A stretch of 64,000 nucleotides of DNA from Actinocatenispora comari (GTDB taxonomy: Bacteria > Actinomycetota > Actinomycetes > Mycobacteriales > Micromonosporaceae): assembly GCF_017312725.1 (NCBI RefSeq), contig NZ_BOPO01000073.1:26764-90763 (forward strand), in the 5' to 3' direction. Below are positions 33,519 to 41,552 of this stretch, one piece after another. Both the position numbers and the translations under genes were made by a program. How positions within the stretch are numbered: position 1 is the first letter of the stretch; each line of letters begins with the position of its first letter. The notes below the pieces were generated by a model, which had not been told where the DNA came from, did no database searches, and was given only the letters and a program-made list of their open reading frames with translations.

Positions 33519-34909
33519 GGCACCGCCACCGTGATCCGGCTCGGCCCACCGGCCGGGCTGTCGATGCGCAGCACTCCGCCGAACGCCGCCATCCGCCGCT
33601 CGATCCCGGCGAGCCCCGACCCGGCTTGCCCCGACCCGGCCGACCCCGACCCGGCTTGCTGCGACCCGGCTGGCCGGGTGCCCGGTGGAGTACCGCCGGG
33701 TTCGGTTGCGGCGGCACCGATGCCGCCGACGCCGTCGTCGGTCACCGTCGCGGTCAGCACCCGCTCACCGTAGTCCAGGTCGATCTCCACCCGGCTCGCC
33801 CGGGCGTGCTTGACCGCGTTCGCGAGCAGCTCGGCGACGGCGAAGTACATCGCCGACTCGACCGGCCGCTCCGGCCGCGCCGGTACGGTGCTGCGCACCT
33901 CGACCGGGAGCGCGGCGTCCAGGGCCAGCGCCCGTACCGCGTCGACCAGGCCGCGCTCGGCGAGCACCGGCGGGTTGATGCCGCGGACCAGCGAGCGCAG
34001 TTCGGCCAGCGCGGCGGCCGACGAGCTCCGGGCCTGGGCCAGGATCTGCTTGGCCTTGTCCGGGTCCTCGTCGACCAGCCGTTCCGCGGCACCCATCGAC
34101 ATGCCCAGGGCGACCAGCCGGGCCTGCGCCCCGTCGTGCAGGCCGCGCTCGATCCGCTCCAGTTCGGCTGCCTGGTTCTGGGTCAGGTCGGCCCGGATCG
34201 CCTCCAACTCCTCCACCCGCCGGCCCAGCGACCGCGGCGACGCGCCGAGCAGCCGTACCCCGAGCGGGCCGAGCAGCCGCCACCCGAACGGCGCCGCGGC
34301 CAGGCCCACGACGCACAGCGCGATCCCGCACCCGAGGAGTCCGGCCTGGGTGAGCAGGTAGCCGCCGGCGGCCAGACAGGCCAGCGGGGCGGCCGCGGCC
34401 GGCAGCACGGTGACGGCGGCGACCAGCAGCCAGAGCGCGTCGCGGCGCAGTTGCGGGTCGTGGTGCCGGGCGTCCAGCGAGGCCCGGCGGCGGGCCTCGC
34501 GCTCCGACTCGTGGTAGGCGTAGCCGTTCCACCAGAAGCCGGTGGCCATCCGGGTCACCGGCAGCACCGGGTTGTACCGCGGCTCGACCGTCACGCCCAG
34601 CCAGCGGCGCGCCGCCCAGCGGGCCGCCCGGCTCAACGGACGGCCCAGGAACGCCACCACGAACCAGCCGGCGGCACCGGTCCAGAGCAAGGTCATCGCG
34701 ATCTCGCCGACGAACACCAGCACGAGCACCGCCAGCGGCGCGGACAGGTCGGCCGACCAGGTCCGGGCAAACCGGAAACCGAAGAACGCGACGGGCACCG
34801 CGATCGCCGGCAGCACACCGGTCACCCCGGTGACCACCGCCGACCGGTACAGCCCGTGGCCGACGGCGCGCGCCCACCGCGCCGGTCCGACCTCGGCAGA
34901 GCCTGTCAT
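33503..34909 (-). CDS. Sensor histidine kinase, HisKA_3 (DesK/NarX-like)
   Basis: The protein has 468 residues from ATG 34909 (GAGGGGA upstream). About four to five N-terminal membrane spans carry a PspC/DUF1707-like cytoplasmic loop. Then comes the HisKA_3 H-box ELERIERGLHDGAQARLVAL and an HATPase_c domain with N-box LLANAVKHA, G1 DDGVGG and G2 GLAGIERRM. The ATP lid between G1 and G2 is unusually long and built of AGSG-type repeats. It phosphorylates the regulator encoded at 32865. No extracellular sensor domain, so it probably senses the membrane itself. Confidence 0.9.
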   Translation of the reverse strand: MTGSAEVGPARWARAVGHGLYRSAVVTGVTGVLPAIAVPVAFFGFRFARTWSADLSAPLAVLVLVFVGEIAMTLLWTGAAGWFVVAFLGRPLSRAARWAARRWLGVTVEPRYNPVLPVTRMATGFWWNGYAYHESEREARRRASLDARHHDPQLRRDALWLLVAAVTVLPAAAAPLACLAAGGYLLTQAGLLGCGIALCVVGLAAAPFGWRLLGPLGVRLLGASPRSLGRRVEELEAIRADLTQNQAAELERIERGLHDGAQARLVALGMSMGAAERLVDEDPDKAKQILAQARSSSAAALAELRSLVRGINPPVLAERGLVDAVRALALDAALPVEVRSTVPARPERPVESAMYFAVAELLANAVKHARASRVEIDLDYGERVLTATVTDDGVGGIGAAATEPGGTPPGTRPAGSQQAGSGSAGSGQAGSGLAGIERRMAAFGGVLRIDSPAGGPSRITVAVPCALS

Positions 34910-34997
34910 CCCCGTCCCCTCCCGCATCGTCGCCATTGTCGCAACCGGCACCGGGCCGCTCCGCCGTACGCGCCGGCCGTTCGGGCGCCGGTGCCGG

Positions 34998-35249
34998 TCA
35001 TGCCGGTTCCGTCCCGTTCAGCGGCTGGCCGGCCGGTGCCGCCGGTTCGCGGGCGGTGCGGCGCAGCGCCACCACGCCGCTGACCGCGAGTACGGCGCCG
35101 ACCCCGGCGAGCGAGACGCCGTGGATCGACAGTCCGAGGTCGAACGTCTCGGACAGCCCGGTCAGCACCGCCCCGGCCAGGACGAACGAGCCGCCCAGGA
35201 TGGTCCGCAGTCGCGCCGGGACCCGGTTCAACAGCAACAGCAGCAACAC
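34998..35249 (-). CDS. Small two-span membrane protein
   Basis: The 83-residue protein starts at GTG 35249 with GGAG eight bases upstream. It begins with a run of Leu codons, then two hydrophobic segments (about 19-36 and 45-62) and a polar tail. No family recognised. It is preceded by the 63-nt block also found before the acyltransferase gene (48265), and lies 88 nt upstream of the kinase gene on the same strand, so it may be part of the stimulon of that two-component system. Confidence 0.55.
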   Translation of the reverse strand: MLLLLLLNRVPARLRTILGGSFVLAGAVLTGLSETFDLGLSIHGVSLAGVGAVLAVSGVVALRRTAREPAAPAGQPLNGTEPA

Positions 35250-35305
35250 TTCTCGGCTCCGTTCGGTTCGTCCCCGGCGGTACTGCCGGGCGACACCGAC
35301 GACGC

Positions 35306-35368
35306 TACGAAGCGGGCGGCGCGGCCGGTATCCGTCCACGCCCCGGCTCGGGTGGGCCCAGCCCCACC
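35306..35368. promoter_or_regulatory. 63-nt conserved promoter block, copy A
   Basis: Matches copy B (48317-48379) at 48 of 63 positions without gaps. Identical cores: TACGAAGCGGGC, CCGGTATCC, CCCCGG and an 18-bp palindrome with arms GGTGGG/CCCACC (35351-35368). It lies between the divergent genes at 35249 and 35416. By distance and orientation the block is conserved relative to the minus-strand gene. Confidence 0.65.
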
Positions 35369-35415
35369 CCGTCGTACCGGGCCGCCGCGGGCCCGGTTGT
35401 GGCACGATCTCCCGG

Positions 35416-36429
35416 ATGCCCCCGCACTCCCCGCGCCGACGCTGGTGGCGCCGGGTCCTGGTCCTGGCGCTCGGTCTGCTCGCCGCGGCGCTGCTGGTCG
35501 TGGCGGCGGGTGGCGTGGCGCTGCAGGTCGAGGGCGGCGGGACGGTTCCGGCCGCGGCGCGCGGCACCGGGCACGACGCCGAGTGGCTCGGCCACGCCTG
35601 GCTCGACGGCCGGAAGCGTCAGTCCGATGTGGACCGGCTGGCCGCCCGGTTGCGGCACACCGGCATCCGCGACCTGTACGTGCACGCCGGCCCGTTCCGC
35701 GACGACGGCAGCCTCGATCCGGCGCTGCGGCCGAAGGCCCGCTGGCTGGTCACCGCGCTGCACCGGGCGCTGCCGGGGGTCCGCGTGCAGGCCTGGCTCG
35801 GCGCCCACCCGGTGCCGGGCCAGCTGCGCCTGAACTCGCCGCGGACCCGGGCCGCGATCCTCGTCTCGGTACGGCAGGTGCTGGGTGACGGGTTCGACGG
35901 GGTGCACTACGACTTCGAGCCGGTCGCCGAGGGCGACGCCGACCTGGCCACCCTGCTCGCCGCGAGCCGGCGGCTGACCCGCCGGTACCACGCCGTGCTC
36001 TCGCTGTCGGCGAGCCTGCTCGCGCCGGTGCCGGGGCTCGCCACCGCGATCCGGGCGCTGCCCGGTGGGCCGCGCGGCGTCTGGTCGGCCGGCTACCTGC
36101 ACCGGCTGTCCAGCCACGTCGACCAGGTCGCGGTGATGCTGTACGACAGCTGCCTGCCCACCGCGACCAGCTACGCCGGGTACGTGCGGCGGGCCACCGG
36201 GCTGGCGCTGCGGGCGGTGCCGGACCGGGTCGCGCTGCTGATCGGCGTACCGGCCTACCACGACCGCACCGCCTGCCACCGCGGCAACGCCGAGACGATG
36301 GCCGCCGCGCTGCGCGGGGTTCGGCTGGCGCTCGGCGGCCGGCCGCAGCGCAGGTTCGGCGTCGCGCTCTACGTCGACTTCGCGGCCACCGCCGCGGACT
36401 GGGCCAGCTACCGCACCGACTGGGCCTGA
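35416..36429 (+). CDS. GH18-like TIM-barrel protein, membrane-anchored
   Basis: The 337-residue protein has an Arg-rich N-terminus and one hydrophobic span (15-35), then a barrel resembling GH18 (LYVHAGPFRDDG, VQAWLGAHP). The catalytic strand reads GFDGVHYDFEP: the usual D-G-x-D-x-D-x-E has His for the middle Asp but keeps D-x-E. It could be a glycosidase or a non-catalytic binding protein. It is divergent from the small membrane protein across the conserved promoter block, so it may share that regulation. Confidence 0.7.
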   Translation: MPPHSPRRRWWRRVLVLALGLLAAALLVVAAGGVALQVEGGGTVPAAARGTGHDAEWLGHAWLDGRKRQSDVDRLAARLRHTGIRDLYVHAGPFRDDGSLDPALRPKARWLVTALHRALPGVRVQAWLGAHPVPGQLRLNSPRTRAAILVSVRQVLGDGFDGVHYDFEPVAEGDADLATLLAASRRLTRRYHAVLSLSASLLAPVPGLATAIRALPGGPRGVWSAGYLHRLSSHVDQVAVMLYDSCLPTATSYAGYVRRATGLALRAVPDRVALLIGVPAYHDRTACHRGNAETMAAALRGVRLALGGRPQRRFGVALYVDFAATAADWASYRTDWA

Positions 36430-36442
36430 CCGGCGGGCTCGT

Positions 36443-37666
36443 TCAGCGGCGGCGCGGGTGGCGTGGCCGGTCGGGATGCGCCTCGGTGGGAGCACCGACG
36501 CCGACCGCGTGCGCGGCGGCGGCGAGCTCGGCCAGGTCGCGGGGATCCGCCAGCGACCGGCCGGTGAGATCCTGCAGCCGGCGCAGCCGGTACCGGACCG
36601 TGTTCGGGTGGCAGTGCAGCACCTCACCGGCGCGCTCGGCGGAGCCGGCGTGGTCCAGGTAGGCGTCCAGCGTGTCGAGCAGCATGTCCCGGTCGTCGGC
36701 GGGCAGCCCGAGCACCGCGCCGAGCACCCGGCTGACCAACCGGGCGCCCTCGTCCGGTTCGCACACCACCAGCGCCGCCAGCGGGCTCGGACCGAACATG
36801 CGCACCTCCGGCGCGCCGGCCGGCACCCCCGCCAGGGCCGCCCGCGCGAGCCGCAGCGCGCGCGGCGTGTCGGCGAGCGAGTCGTACCGGGGGCTCACGC
36901 CGGTGCGCGACTTCGCCACGCCGCGCAGCACGTCGAGCATCGGCCGGGTCTGGTCGTCCCGCAGCGACACCACACCCACCTGCAGCGCCGGACTGAGCCG
37001 CCAGCCGGAGACGATGCCGTCGGCGGCCAGTGCCCGTTCGACCCCCGGCAGGCTCTCCTCGGCGAAGCCGCGGGTCTGCGCGGCGACCACGACCAGCTGC
37101 CCGCCGGGCGGCAGGCCGAGCAGCGCGGCAGCGTCCCAGGGCGTCGCGTCGGGGCCGGGCTGGCCGGTCAGCAGCGCCTCCACGACCGCCGAGCGGCGCC
37201 GCTGCTGGGCGAGCAGCAGCTCGGCGGTCGCGGCCCGGTACGCCTCGGTGAGCGCGAGCGCGTGCTCGTCGGTGAGCTGCCAGATCCGGCTGGCCGCGGT
37301 CAGCAGCTCGTCGGTGGCGCCGGCGGCCCCGGCACCGCGGGCGTGCTCGACCAGCGCGTCCCACAGCGTCGCGAACGTGATCCGGTAGGCCTGCAACACC
37401 TCCGGCAGCGGTACGCCCTGGTGCGCGCGGCGCCGACCGGTCTCCCGCGGCGCGGCGAGGTCCAGCGGCGCGGCCGGGGCGCCGACCGCGGCAACGAGGA
37501 CGTGCAGGTTGTGGTCGACCGAGCGGCGCAGCTCGGCCCGGGACACCGCGCGGCCGTCGCGGTAGAGCGCCATCCGGTCGACCACCGCGGCGCACGCCTG
37601 GTCGATCAGCCGCGGCAGGTGGGCCTCGGCCCAGTCGAGCAGACCGAGCAGCGCGGTGCCGGTCAT
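36443..37666 (-). CDS. PucR-family transcriptional regulator (GGDEF-like domain and C-terminal HTH)
   Basis: The protein has 407 residues from ATG 37666; upstream in-frame starts exist. The N-terminal part is the helical RsbT-antagonist-like domain of CdaR/PucR regulators (QAYRITFATLWDALVEHAR). A GGDEF-related domain follows (VGVSPRYDSLADTPRALRLARAAL) and the C-terminal PucR HTH reads AGSAERAGEVLHCHPNTVRYRLRRL. Such regulators respond to small metabolites. The next gene upstream is a Rieske/DUF2231 protein on the same strand with a 215-nt gap. Target unknown. Confidence 0.87.
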   Translation of the reverse strand: MTGTALLGLLDWAEAHLPRLIDQACAAVVDRMALYRDGRAVSRAELRRSVDHNLHVLVAAVGAPAAPLDLAAPRETGRRRAHQGVPLPEVLQAYRITFATLWDALVEHARGAGAAGATDELLTAASRIWQLTDEHALALTEAYRAATAELLLAQQRRRSAVVEALLTGQPGPDATPWDAAALLGLPPGGQLVVVAAQTRGFAEESLPGVERALAADGIVSGWRLSPALQVGVVSLRDDQTRPMLDVLRGVAKSRTGVSPRYDSLADTPRALRLARAALAGVPAGAPEVRMFGPSPLAALVVCEPDEGARLVSRVLGAVLGLPADDRDMLLDTLDAYLDHAGSAERAGEVLHCHPNTVRYRLRRLQDLTGRSLADPRDLAELAAAAHAVGVGAPTEAHPDRPRHPRRR

Positions 37667-37880
37667 CGACGCGGCACCGGCCTCGACCCCGACCGGTGCC
37701 CGGTCGCCCGGTGATGGCTTCCCACGATCGGCCTCCCTGCCGTCCCGGCGCGCGGCGAGCCTGGTGGGTGTGGCCCGTACGGTCGCCTCCTGCGAGTCTC
37801 GCACCGGCGACGGGACCGGCAGTGCCGCATCGACCGAACGAGGTCGCCCGGGCGACCCGGGCGACTCGGCCGCGGCCGGC

Positions 37881-39107
37881 TCAGCGCGGGAAGCCCGCCG
37901 TCATCCAGGCGTGGAACAGCTGGACCTGGTCGGCCGGCCACCGCCCGTCGCACGGCATGCTGCCGTCGGCGAGCCGCTGGTGGATCCCGTCCGCGTGGTC
38001 GCGCACCGACTGGTACGACGACAGGTCGAAGGCCTGCTTCATCGCCTCGACGTCCTTGCGCCGGAACAGCGGTCGGATGTCCCGCTCGAAGCCGGGCGGT
38101 TCGCTGGTCGGCGCCCCCGGCCCGCCGGCGTCGGTCGACGGTCCGCCGCCGTCGGTGTCGTGCTTCGAACCGGCGTCGGTGACCGTCGCCGCGGCGGCGT
38201 CGGTGGCCGGGTGCGCGTCGGTGCCGGTCGGCGGTTCCGGGGCGGCGTCGGGGGGCATCCGGCGAACCTCGATGGTGCCATTGCGGGCCCGCACCTGGTA
38301 GACGAACTGCCCGAACACGGCCGGTCCCTCGACCACGGCGCCGCTGCACAGGTCGATCCGGGAGCCGTGCCACGGGCAGGTCACCACGTCGCCGTCGCGC
38401 TCACCGGCGTGCAGCGGGCCACCGGCATGGCTGCAGGTGTCGGCGATCGCCCGCAGCGTGCCGGATCGGTCCCTGGTCACCAGCACCGGGAACCCGTCGA
38501 CGCGCACCACCGCCATCGCGCCGTCGGCCAGGTCGGACTCCTGGAGTACCGCGGTGAACTCGTCCGGTGCGCTGCGTGCGACGAGCCGGCCGTGGTCGAC
38601 GCGGACCCCGAGACCGAAGCTGAGTTCGCCACCGAGATGCGCGGCCAGGCCGGAGAAGGCGAGCCCGGTCGCGCTCAACAGCCGGCCGCTGCCGCGGTGG
38701 CCGCGGGCGCGGCGGCCGAGCGAGGCGACCGCGAAGCCGAGCCCGACGACGTTGAGCACCCCGTGCAGGGTCGCGAGCCGACGGTCCTCGCCGGTGAGGT
38801 CGCGCCAGTCCGCCGCGCCGGTCAGCGCGGTCGGCGCCGCGCCGAGAACGCTCACCAGCAGCGTGGCGTCCGCGGCGCGGGCCAGCGTGCTCGAACGGGT
38901 CAGCCCGGCCGCGGCGTCCAGCACGAAGGCGGCGCTCCAGGAGCCCACCGGTACGTCGGTCAGCGCCGGGTGCAGCGGGGCACCGAGCCAGGTCCCGTCC
39001 AGCAGATCGTGCAGCCGGCCGCCGAGCAGCCGGCGCACCGTCGGCTGCACCCGGTCGGCCAGCCGGTCCAGCCAGGGTTGTGCCGCGGCGAGCCGCTTCG
39101 CGTCCAC
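37881..39107 (-). CDS. DUF2231 - Rieske [2Fe-2S] - C-terminal MPCDG-domain fusion protein
   Basis: The protein has 408 residues from GTG 39107. Residues 1-170 are a DUF2231-type membrane domain with about four spans (HPALTDVPVGSW). A Rieske domain (about 180-285) has both cluster motifs, CSHAGG and CPWHGS. A 50-residue disordered Asp/Gly/Pro linker leads to a C-terminal domain FERDIRPLFRRKDVEAMKQ ending MPCDGRWP and FHAWMTAG, which I know as a small stand-alone family. The fusion suggests electron transfer coupled to a membrane component. Function unknown. Confidence 0.8.
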   Translation of the reverse strand: MDAKRLAAAQPWLDRLADRVQPTVRRLLGGRLHDLLDGTWLGAPLHPALTDVPVGSWSAAFVLDAAAGLTRSSTLARAADATLLVSVLGAAPTALTGAADWRDLTGEDRRLATLHGVLNVVGLGFAVASLGRRARGHRGSGRLLSATGLAFSGLAAHLGGELSFGLGVRVDHGRLVARSAPDEFTAVLQESDLADGAMAVVRVDGFPVLVTRDRSGTLRAIADTCSHAGGPLHAGERDGDVVTCPWHGSRIDLCSGAVVEGPAVFGQFVYQVRARNGTIEVRRMPPDAAPEPPTGTDAHPATDAAAATVTDAGSKHDTDGGGPSTDAGGPGAPTSEPPGFERDIRPLFRRKDVEAMKQAFDLSSYQSVRDHADGIHQRLADGSMPCDGRWPADQVQLFHAWMTAGFPR

Positions 39108-39360
39108 GCGCCCACCGTACTCAACACAGGGCCGGCGTTCGGCGGTTTCGCCGATCGCAGTGCCGGCCGACAACGGGGGTGCTGCACCGGGACAAAGCTT
39201 CGCCGCCGACCCGATCCGCCCCCACGCCAATCGATTCGAACAGAAGTGTTGTGCCACAACAGATCCAGCGTATTCGGCAGCGGAGTACGTTGGCCGGTCG
39301 GGCGATCAGCGGGTGCGCGTGCCGCTGCCCGTACCGCTCGGGCGGGGCTAGGCTCGCGGG

Positions 39361-40374
39361 ATGGCACCGAGCGGATCCGCCGGCGAGCGCGGCAGCGCGG
39401 CACCGCCCCCGGCCGGGGGCGAGCCGGTGGCCGCGGCACCGCCGGACGGCTCGTCCGAGAGCCTGCTGACCGTGCTGGTGGCCGGCGGGGTCAACCTGCT
39501 CATCGCGGCCGCGAAGCTGTTCGTCGGGATCCTCGGCGGATCCAGCAGCATGGTGTCGGAGTCGGCGCACTCGTTCGCCGACACCGTCACCGAGGGGCTG
39601 CTGTTCGTCGCGGTGCGGCGCGGGACGAAGCCGCCCGATCACCGGCGCCCGTTCGGCTACGGCCGGGAGTCGTACTTCTGGGCGCTGCTCGCGGCGATGT
39701 GCACGTTCGGCGTCGGTGGCGTGTTCTCCATCTACCACGGCACGCTCACCATCCTCAGCGGTGAACCCTCCGGCCACTACCCGCTCGCGTACGGCGTGCT
39801 GGCCGCCTCGGCGGTGTTGGAGGGCATCTCGCTGACCCGTTCGCTGCGCCAGGCGCGCGGTGTGCCCCGGCGGCTGCGGATCACCCTCGGCGAGTACGTC
39901 CGGACCACGCCGGACACCGCGGTGCGCGCGGTGACGCTGGAGGACGTGGCGGCCGAGATCGGCATCGCGCTCGCCGCGATCGGGCTGGCGCTGGAGCAGC
40001 TGACCGGTTCCGGGGTGTACGACGGGATCGCGTCGGTGCTGATCGGTCTGCTGCTGTGCGCGGTCGGCTACCGGCTGATCAGCGTGAACAAGTCGCTGCT
40101 GATCGGCCAGTCGGTCCCGGACCGCACCCTCGCGGCGCTGAGGGCGGAGCTGTCCGCGCTGCCCGGTGTCGAGGACGTGGTGGAGCTGTTCGCCACCTAT
40201 CTCGGGCCGGAGCAGATCCTGGTCGCCGCGAAGATCGACTTCGTCGACGACGTGCCGGCCGACGAGGTGGAGCGGCTGGCCGACGAGGGTGCTCGCCGGC
40301 TCAGGGCGCGCATCCCCCGGGTCACGCACGTCTACCTCGACCCGACCAACCGCGCCGGCCCGGCCCGGATCTGA
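39361..40374 (+). CDS. Cation diffusion facilitator (CDF) family metal transporter
   Basis: The 337-residue protein has six spans and CDF features: SMVSESAHSFADTVTEG in span 2 (metal site with His and Asp residues), PPDHRRPFGYGRESYFWALL and a C-terminal cytoplasmic domain (LSALPGVEDVVELFATYLGP). It exports Zn, Fe, Mn or similar divalent ions by proton exchange. TAGGCT at 39349-39354 is six bases before the ATG, so the transcript may be leaderless. No metalloregulator is adjacent. Confidence 0.9.
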   Translation: MAPSGSAGERGSAAPPPAGGEPVAAAPPDGSSESLLTVLVAGGVNLLIAAAKLFVGILGGSSSMVSESAHSFADTVTEGLLFVAVRRGTKPPDHRRPFGYGRESYFWALLAAMCTFGVGGVFSIYHGTLTILSGEPSGHYPLAYGVLAASAVLEGISLTRSLRQARGVPRRLRITLGEYVRTTPDTAVRAVTLEDVAAEIGIALAAIGLALEQLTGSGVYDGIASVLIGLLLCAVGYRLISVNKSLLIGQSVPDRTLAALRAELSALPGVEDVVELFATYLGPEQILVAAKIDFVDDVPADEVERLADEGARRLRARIPRVTHVYLDPTNRAGPARI

Positions 40375-40382
40375 CCGAACCA

Positions 40383-40393
40383 TCCACTGTGGA
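40383..40393. repeat. Short dyad TCCACTGTGGA after CDF gene
   Basis: An 11-nt dyad nine bases after the stop codon. The 13-mer ATCCACTGTGGAC around it recurs at 49887-49899, again just after a stop codon, and CTCCACTGTGGAC occurs inside the GH18 gene near 15573-15585. May be a small dispersed or RNA-end element. Confidence 0.35.
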
Positions 40394-40456
40394 CTGAAGT
40401 CCGGTCGCCGGGATCGCGTTGTGGTCGGCCCGATCGCGCGGTTAGTGTCCTGGGGC

Positions 40457-41425
40457 ATGACCGGGCTGGCGCACGACTTCGGCTTCGACCCCACGTACGG
40501 CTACGATCTCGACCGGTTGCTCGCGGTCGGCGCACCGGCGGAGCCGGCCGGATTCGCCGCGTTCTGGCGCGAGCGGTACGCGGCGGCCCTCGCCGTCGAC
40601 CCCGATCCGGTGCTCGGGCCGGTGGAGGACAAGCGGGACGGCTGCCGGGTCCTCGGGGTCACCTTCAGCTCGGTCGGCGGCGTACGGCTGGGCGGTTGGG
40701 TGGTGCTGCCCGACGCCGGGCCGGCGCGGCACGGGTTCGTCGTCGGGCACGGCTACGGCGGCCGGGAGGCGGCCCGGCTGCCACTGCCGCTGCCGCACGC
40801 GGCCGCGATCCAGCCGTGCGTGCGTGGGCTGCCCGAGCGGGGCCGCACCCCGGGCATCCCGGACACCACGGCCGAACACGTACTGCACGGGATCGGGTCA
40901 CCCGAGACGTACGTGCTCGGCGGCTGCGTCGCCGACCTGTGGTGCGCGGCCAGCGCGCTGCGCCAGCTCGTGCCCGAGCTGGCCGGTCGGCTGGGGTACC
41001 TCGGGGAGAGCCTCGGTGGCGGGCTCGGTGCGCTGGCGCTGCCGTGGGACGACCGGTTCGCGGCGGCACAGCTGACCGTGCCGACGTTCGGCAACCAGCC
41101 GCTGCGGCTGACGCTGGAGTGCGTGGGCAGCGGCGAGTCGGTCCGCCGCTACGCCGCCCGCCACCGGGAGGTGACCGAGGTGCTGGCGTACTTCGACGCG
41201 GCCGTTGCGGCCCGGCGGATCACGGTGCCGACGCTGGTCGGCGCGGCGCTGTTCGACCCGTCGGTGCCGCCACCCGGCCAGTTCGCGGTGCACAACGCCC
41301 TGGCCGGGCCGAGTCGGCTGGCGGTGCTGACCGCCGGCCACTTCGACCACCCGGATCTCGACCGCGAGACGGCCGCGCTGGCCACGGCGACCGGCCGGTT
41401 CTTCGCCCGCCACCTGCCGGGCTGA
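40457..41425 (+). CDS. Acetyl xylan esterase / CE7-like alpha/beta hydrolase
   Basis: The 322-residue protein has the CE7 layout: an N-terminal region with FAAFWRERYA, the nucleophile elbow YLGESLGGG, catalytic Asp in LFDPSVPPP and His in GHFDHPD. CE7 enzymes remove acetyl groups from short xylo-oligosaccharides or cephalosporins. No signal peptide, so it acts in the cytoplasm. ATG 40457 follows TGGGGC. The gene stands alone, convergent with the membrane protein at 43193. Confidence 0.85.
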   Translation: MTGLAHDFGFDPTYGYDLDRLLAVGAPAEPAGFAAFWRERYAAALAVDPDPVLGPVEDKRDGCRVLGVTFSSVGGVRLGGWVVLPDAGPARHGFVVGHGYGGREAARLPLPLPHAAAIQPCVRGLPERGRTPGIPDTTAEHVLHGIGSPETYVLGGCVADLWCAASALRQLVPELAGRLGYLGESLGGGLGALALPWDDRFAAAQLTVPTFGNQPLRLTLECVGSGESVRRYAARHREVTEVLAYFDAAVAARRITVPTLVGAALFDPSVPPPGQFAVHNALAGPSRLAVLTAGHFDHPDLDRETAALATATGRFFARHLPG

Positions 41426-41433
41426 CGGCCGCC

Positions 41434-41522
41434 GCGCCGGCCGCCCGTCCGCCCGCTACCCGTCGCGCCGGCCGCCCGTCCGCTCGCCACCCGTCGCGCC
41501 GGCCGTCCGCTCGCCACCCGCC
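41434..41522. repeat. Intergenic 31-bp tandem repeat, about 2.9 copies
   Basis: Units begin at 41434, 41465 and 41496, each with GCGCCGGCCG and a variable tail (CCCGTCCGCYCGCYACCCG). It lies between convergent stops (41425 and 41553) and is non-coding. A minisatellite likely made by replication slippage. Confidence 0.65.
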
Positions 41523-41552
41523 GGGCCGGCGGACGACCGAGCTCGGCGCGGG

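Noticed and set aside
41434..41522. Possible CRISPR array in the 31-bp repeats
   Set aside because: Units are directly adjacent without spacers and there are no cas genes.
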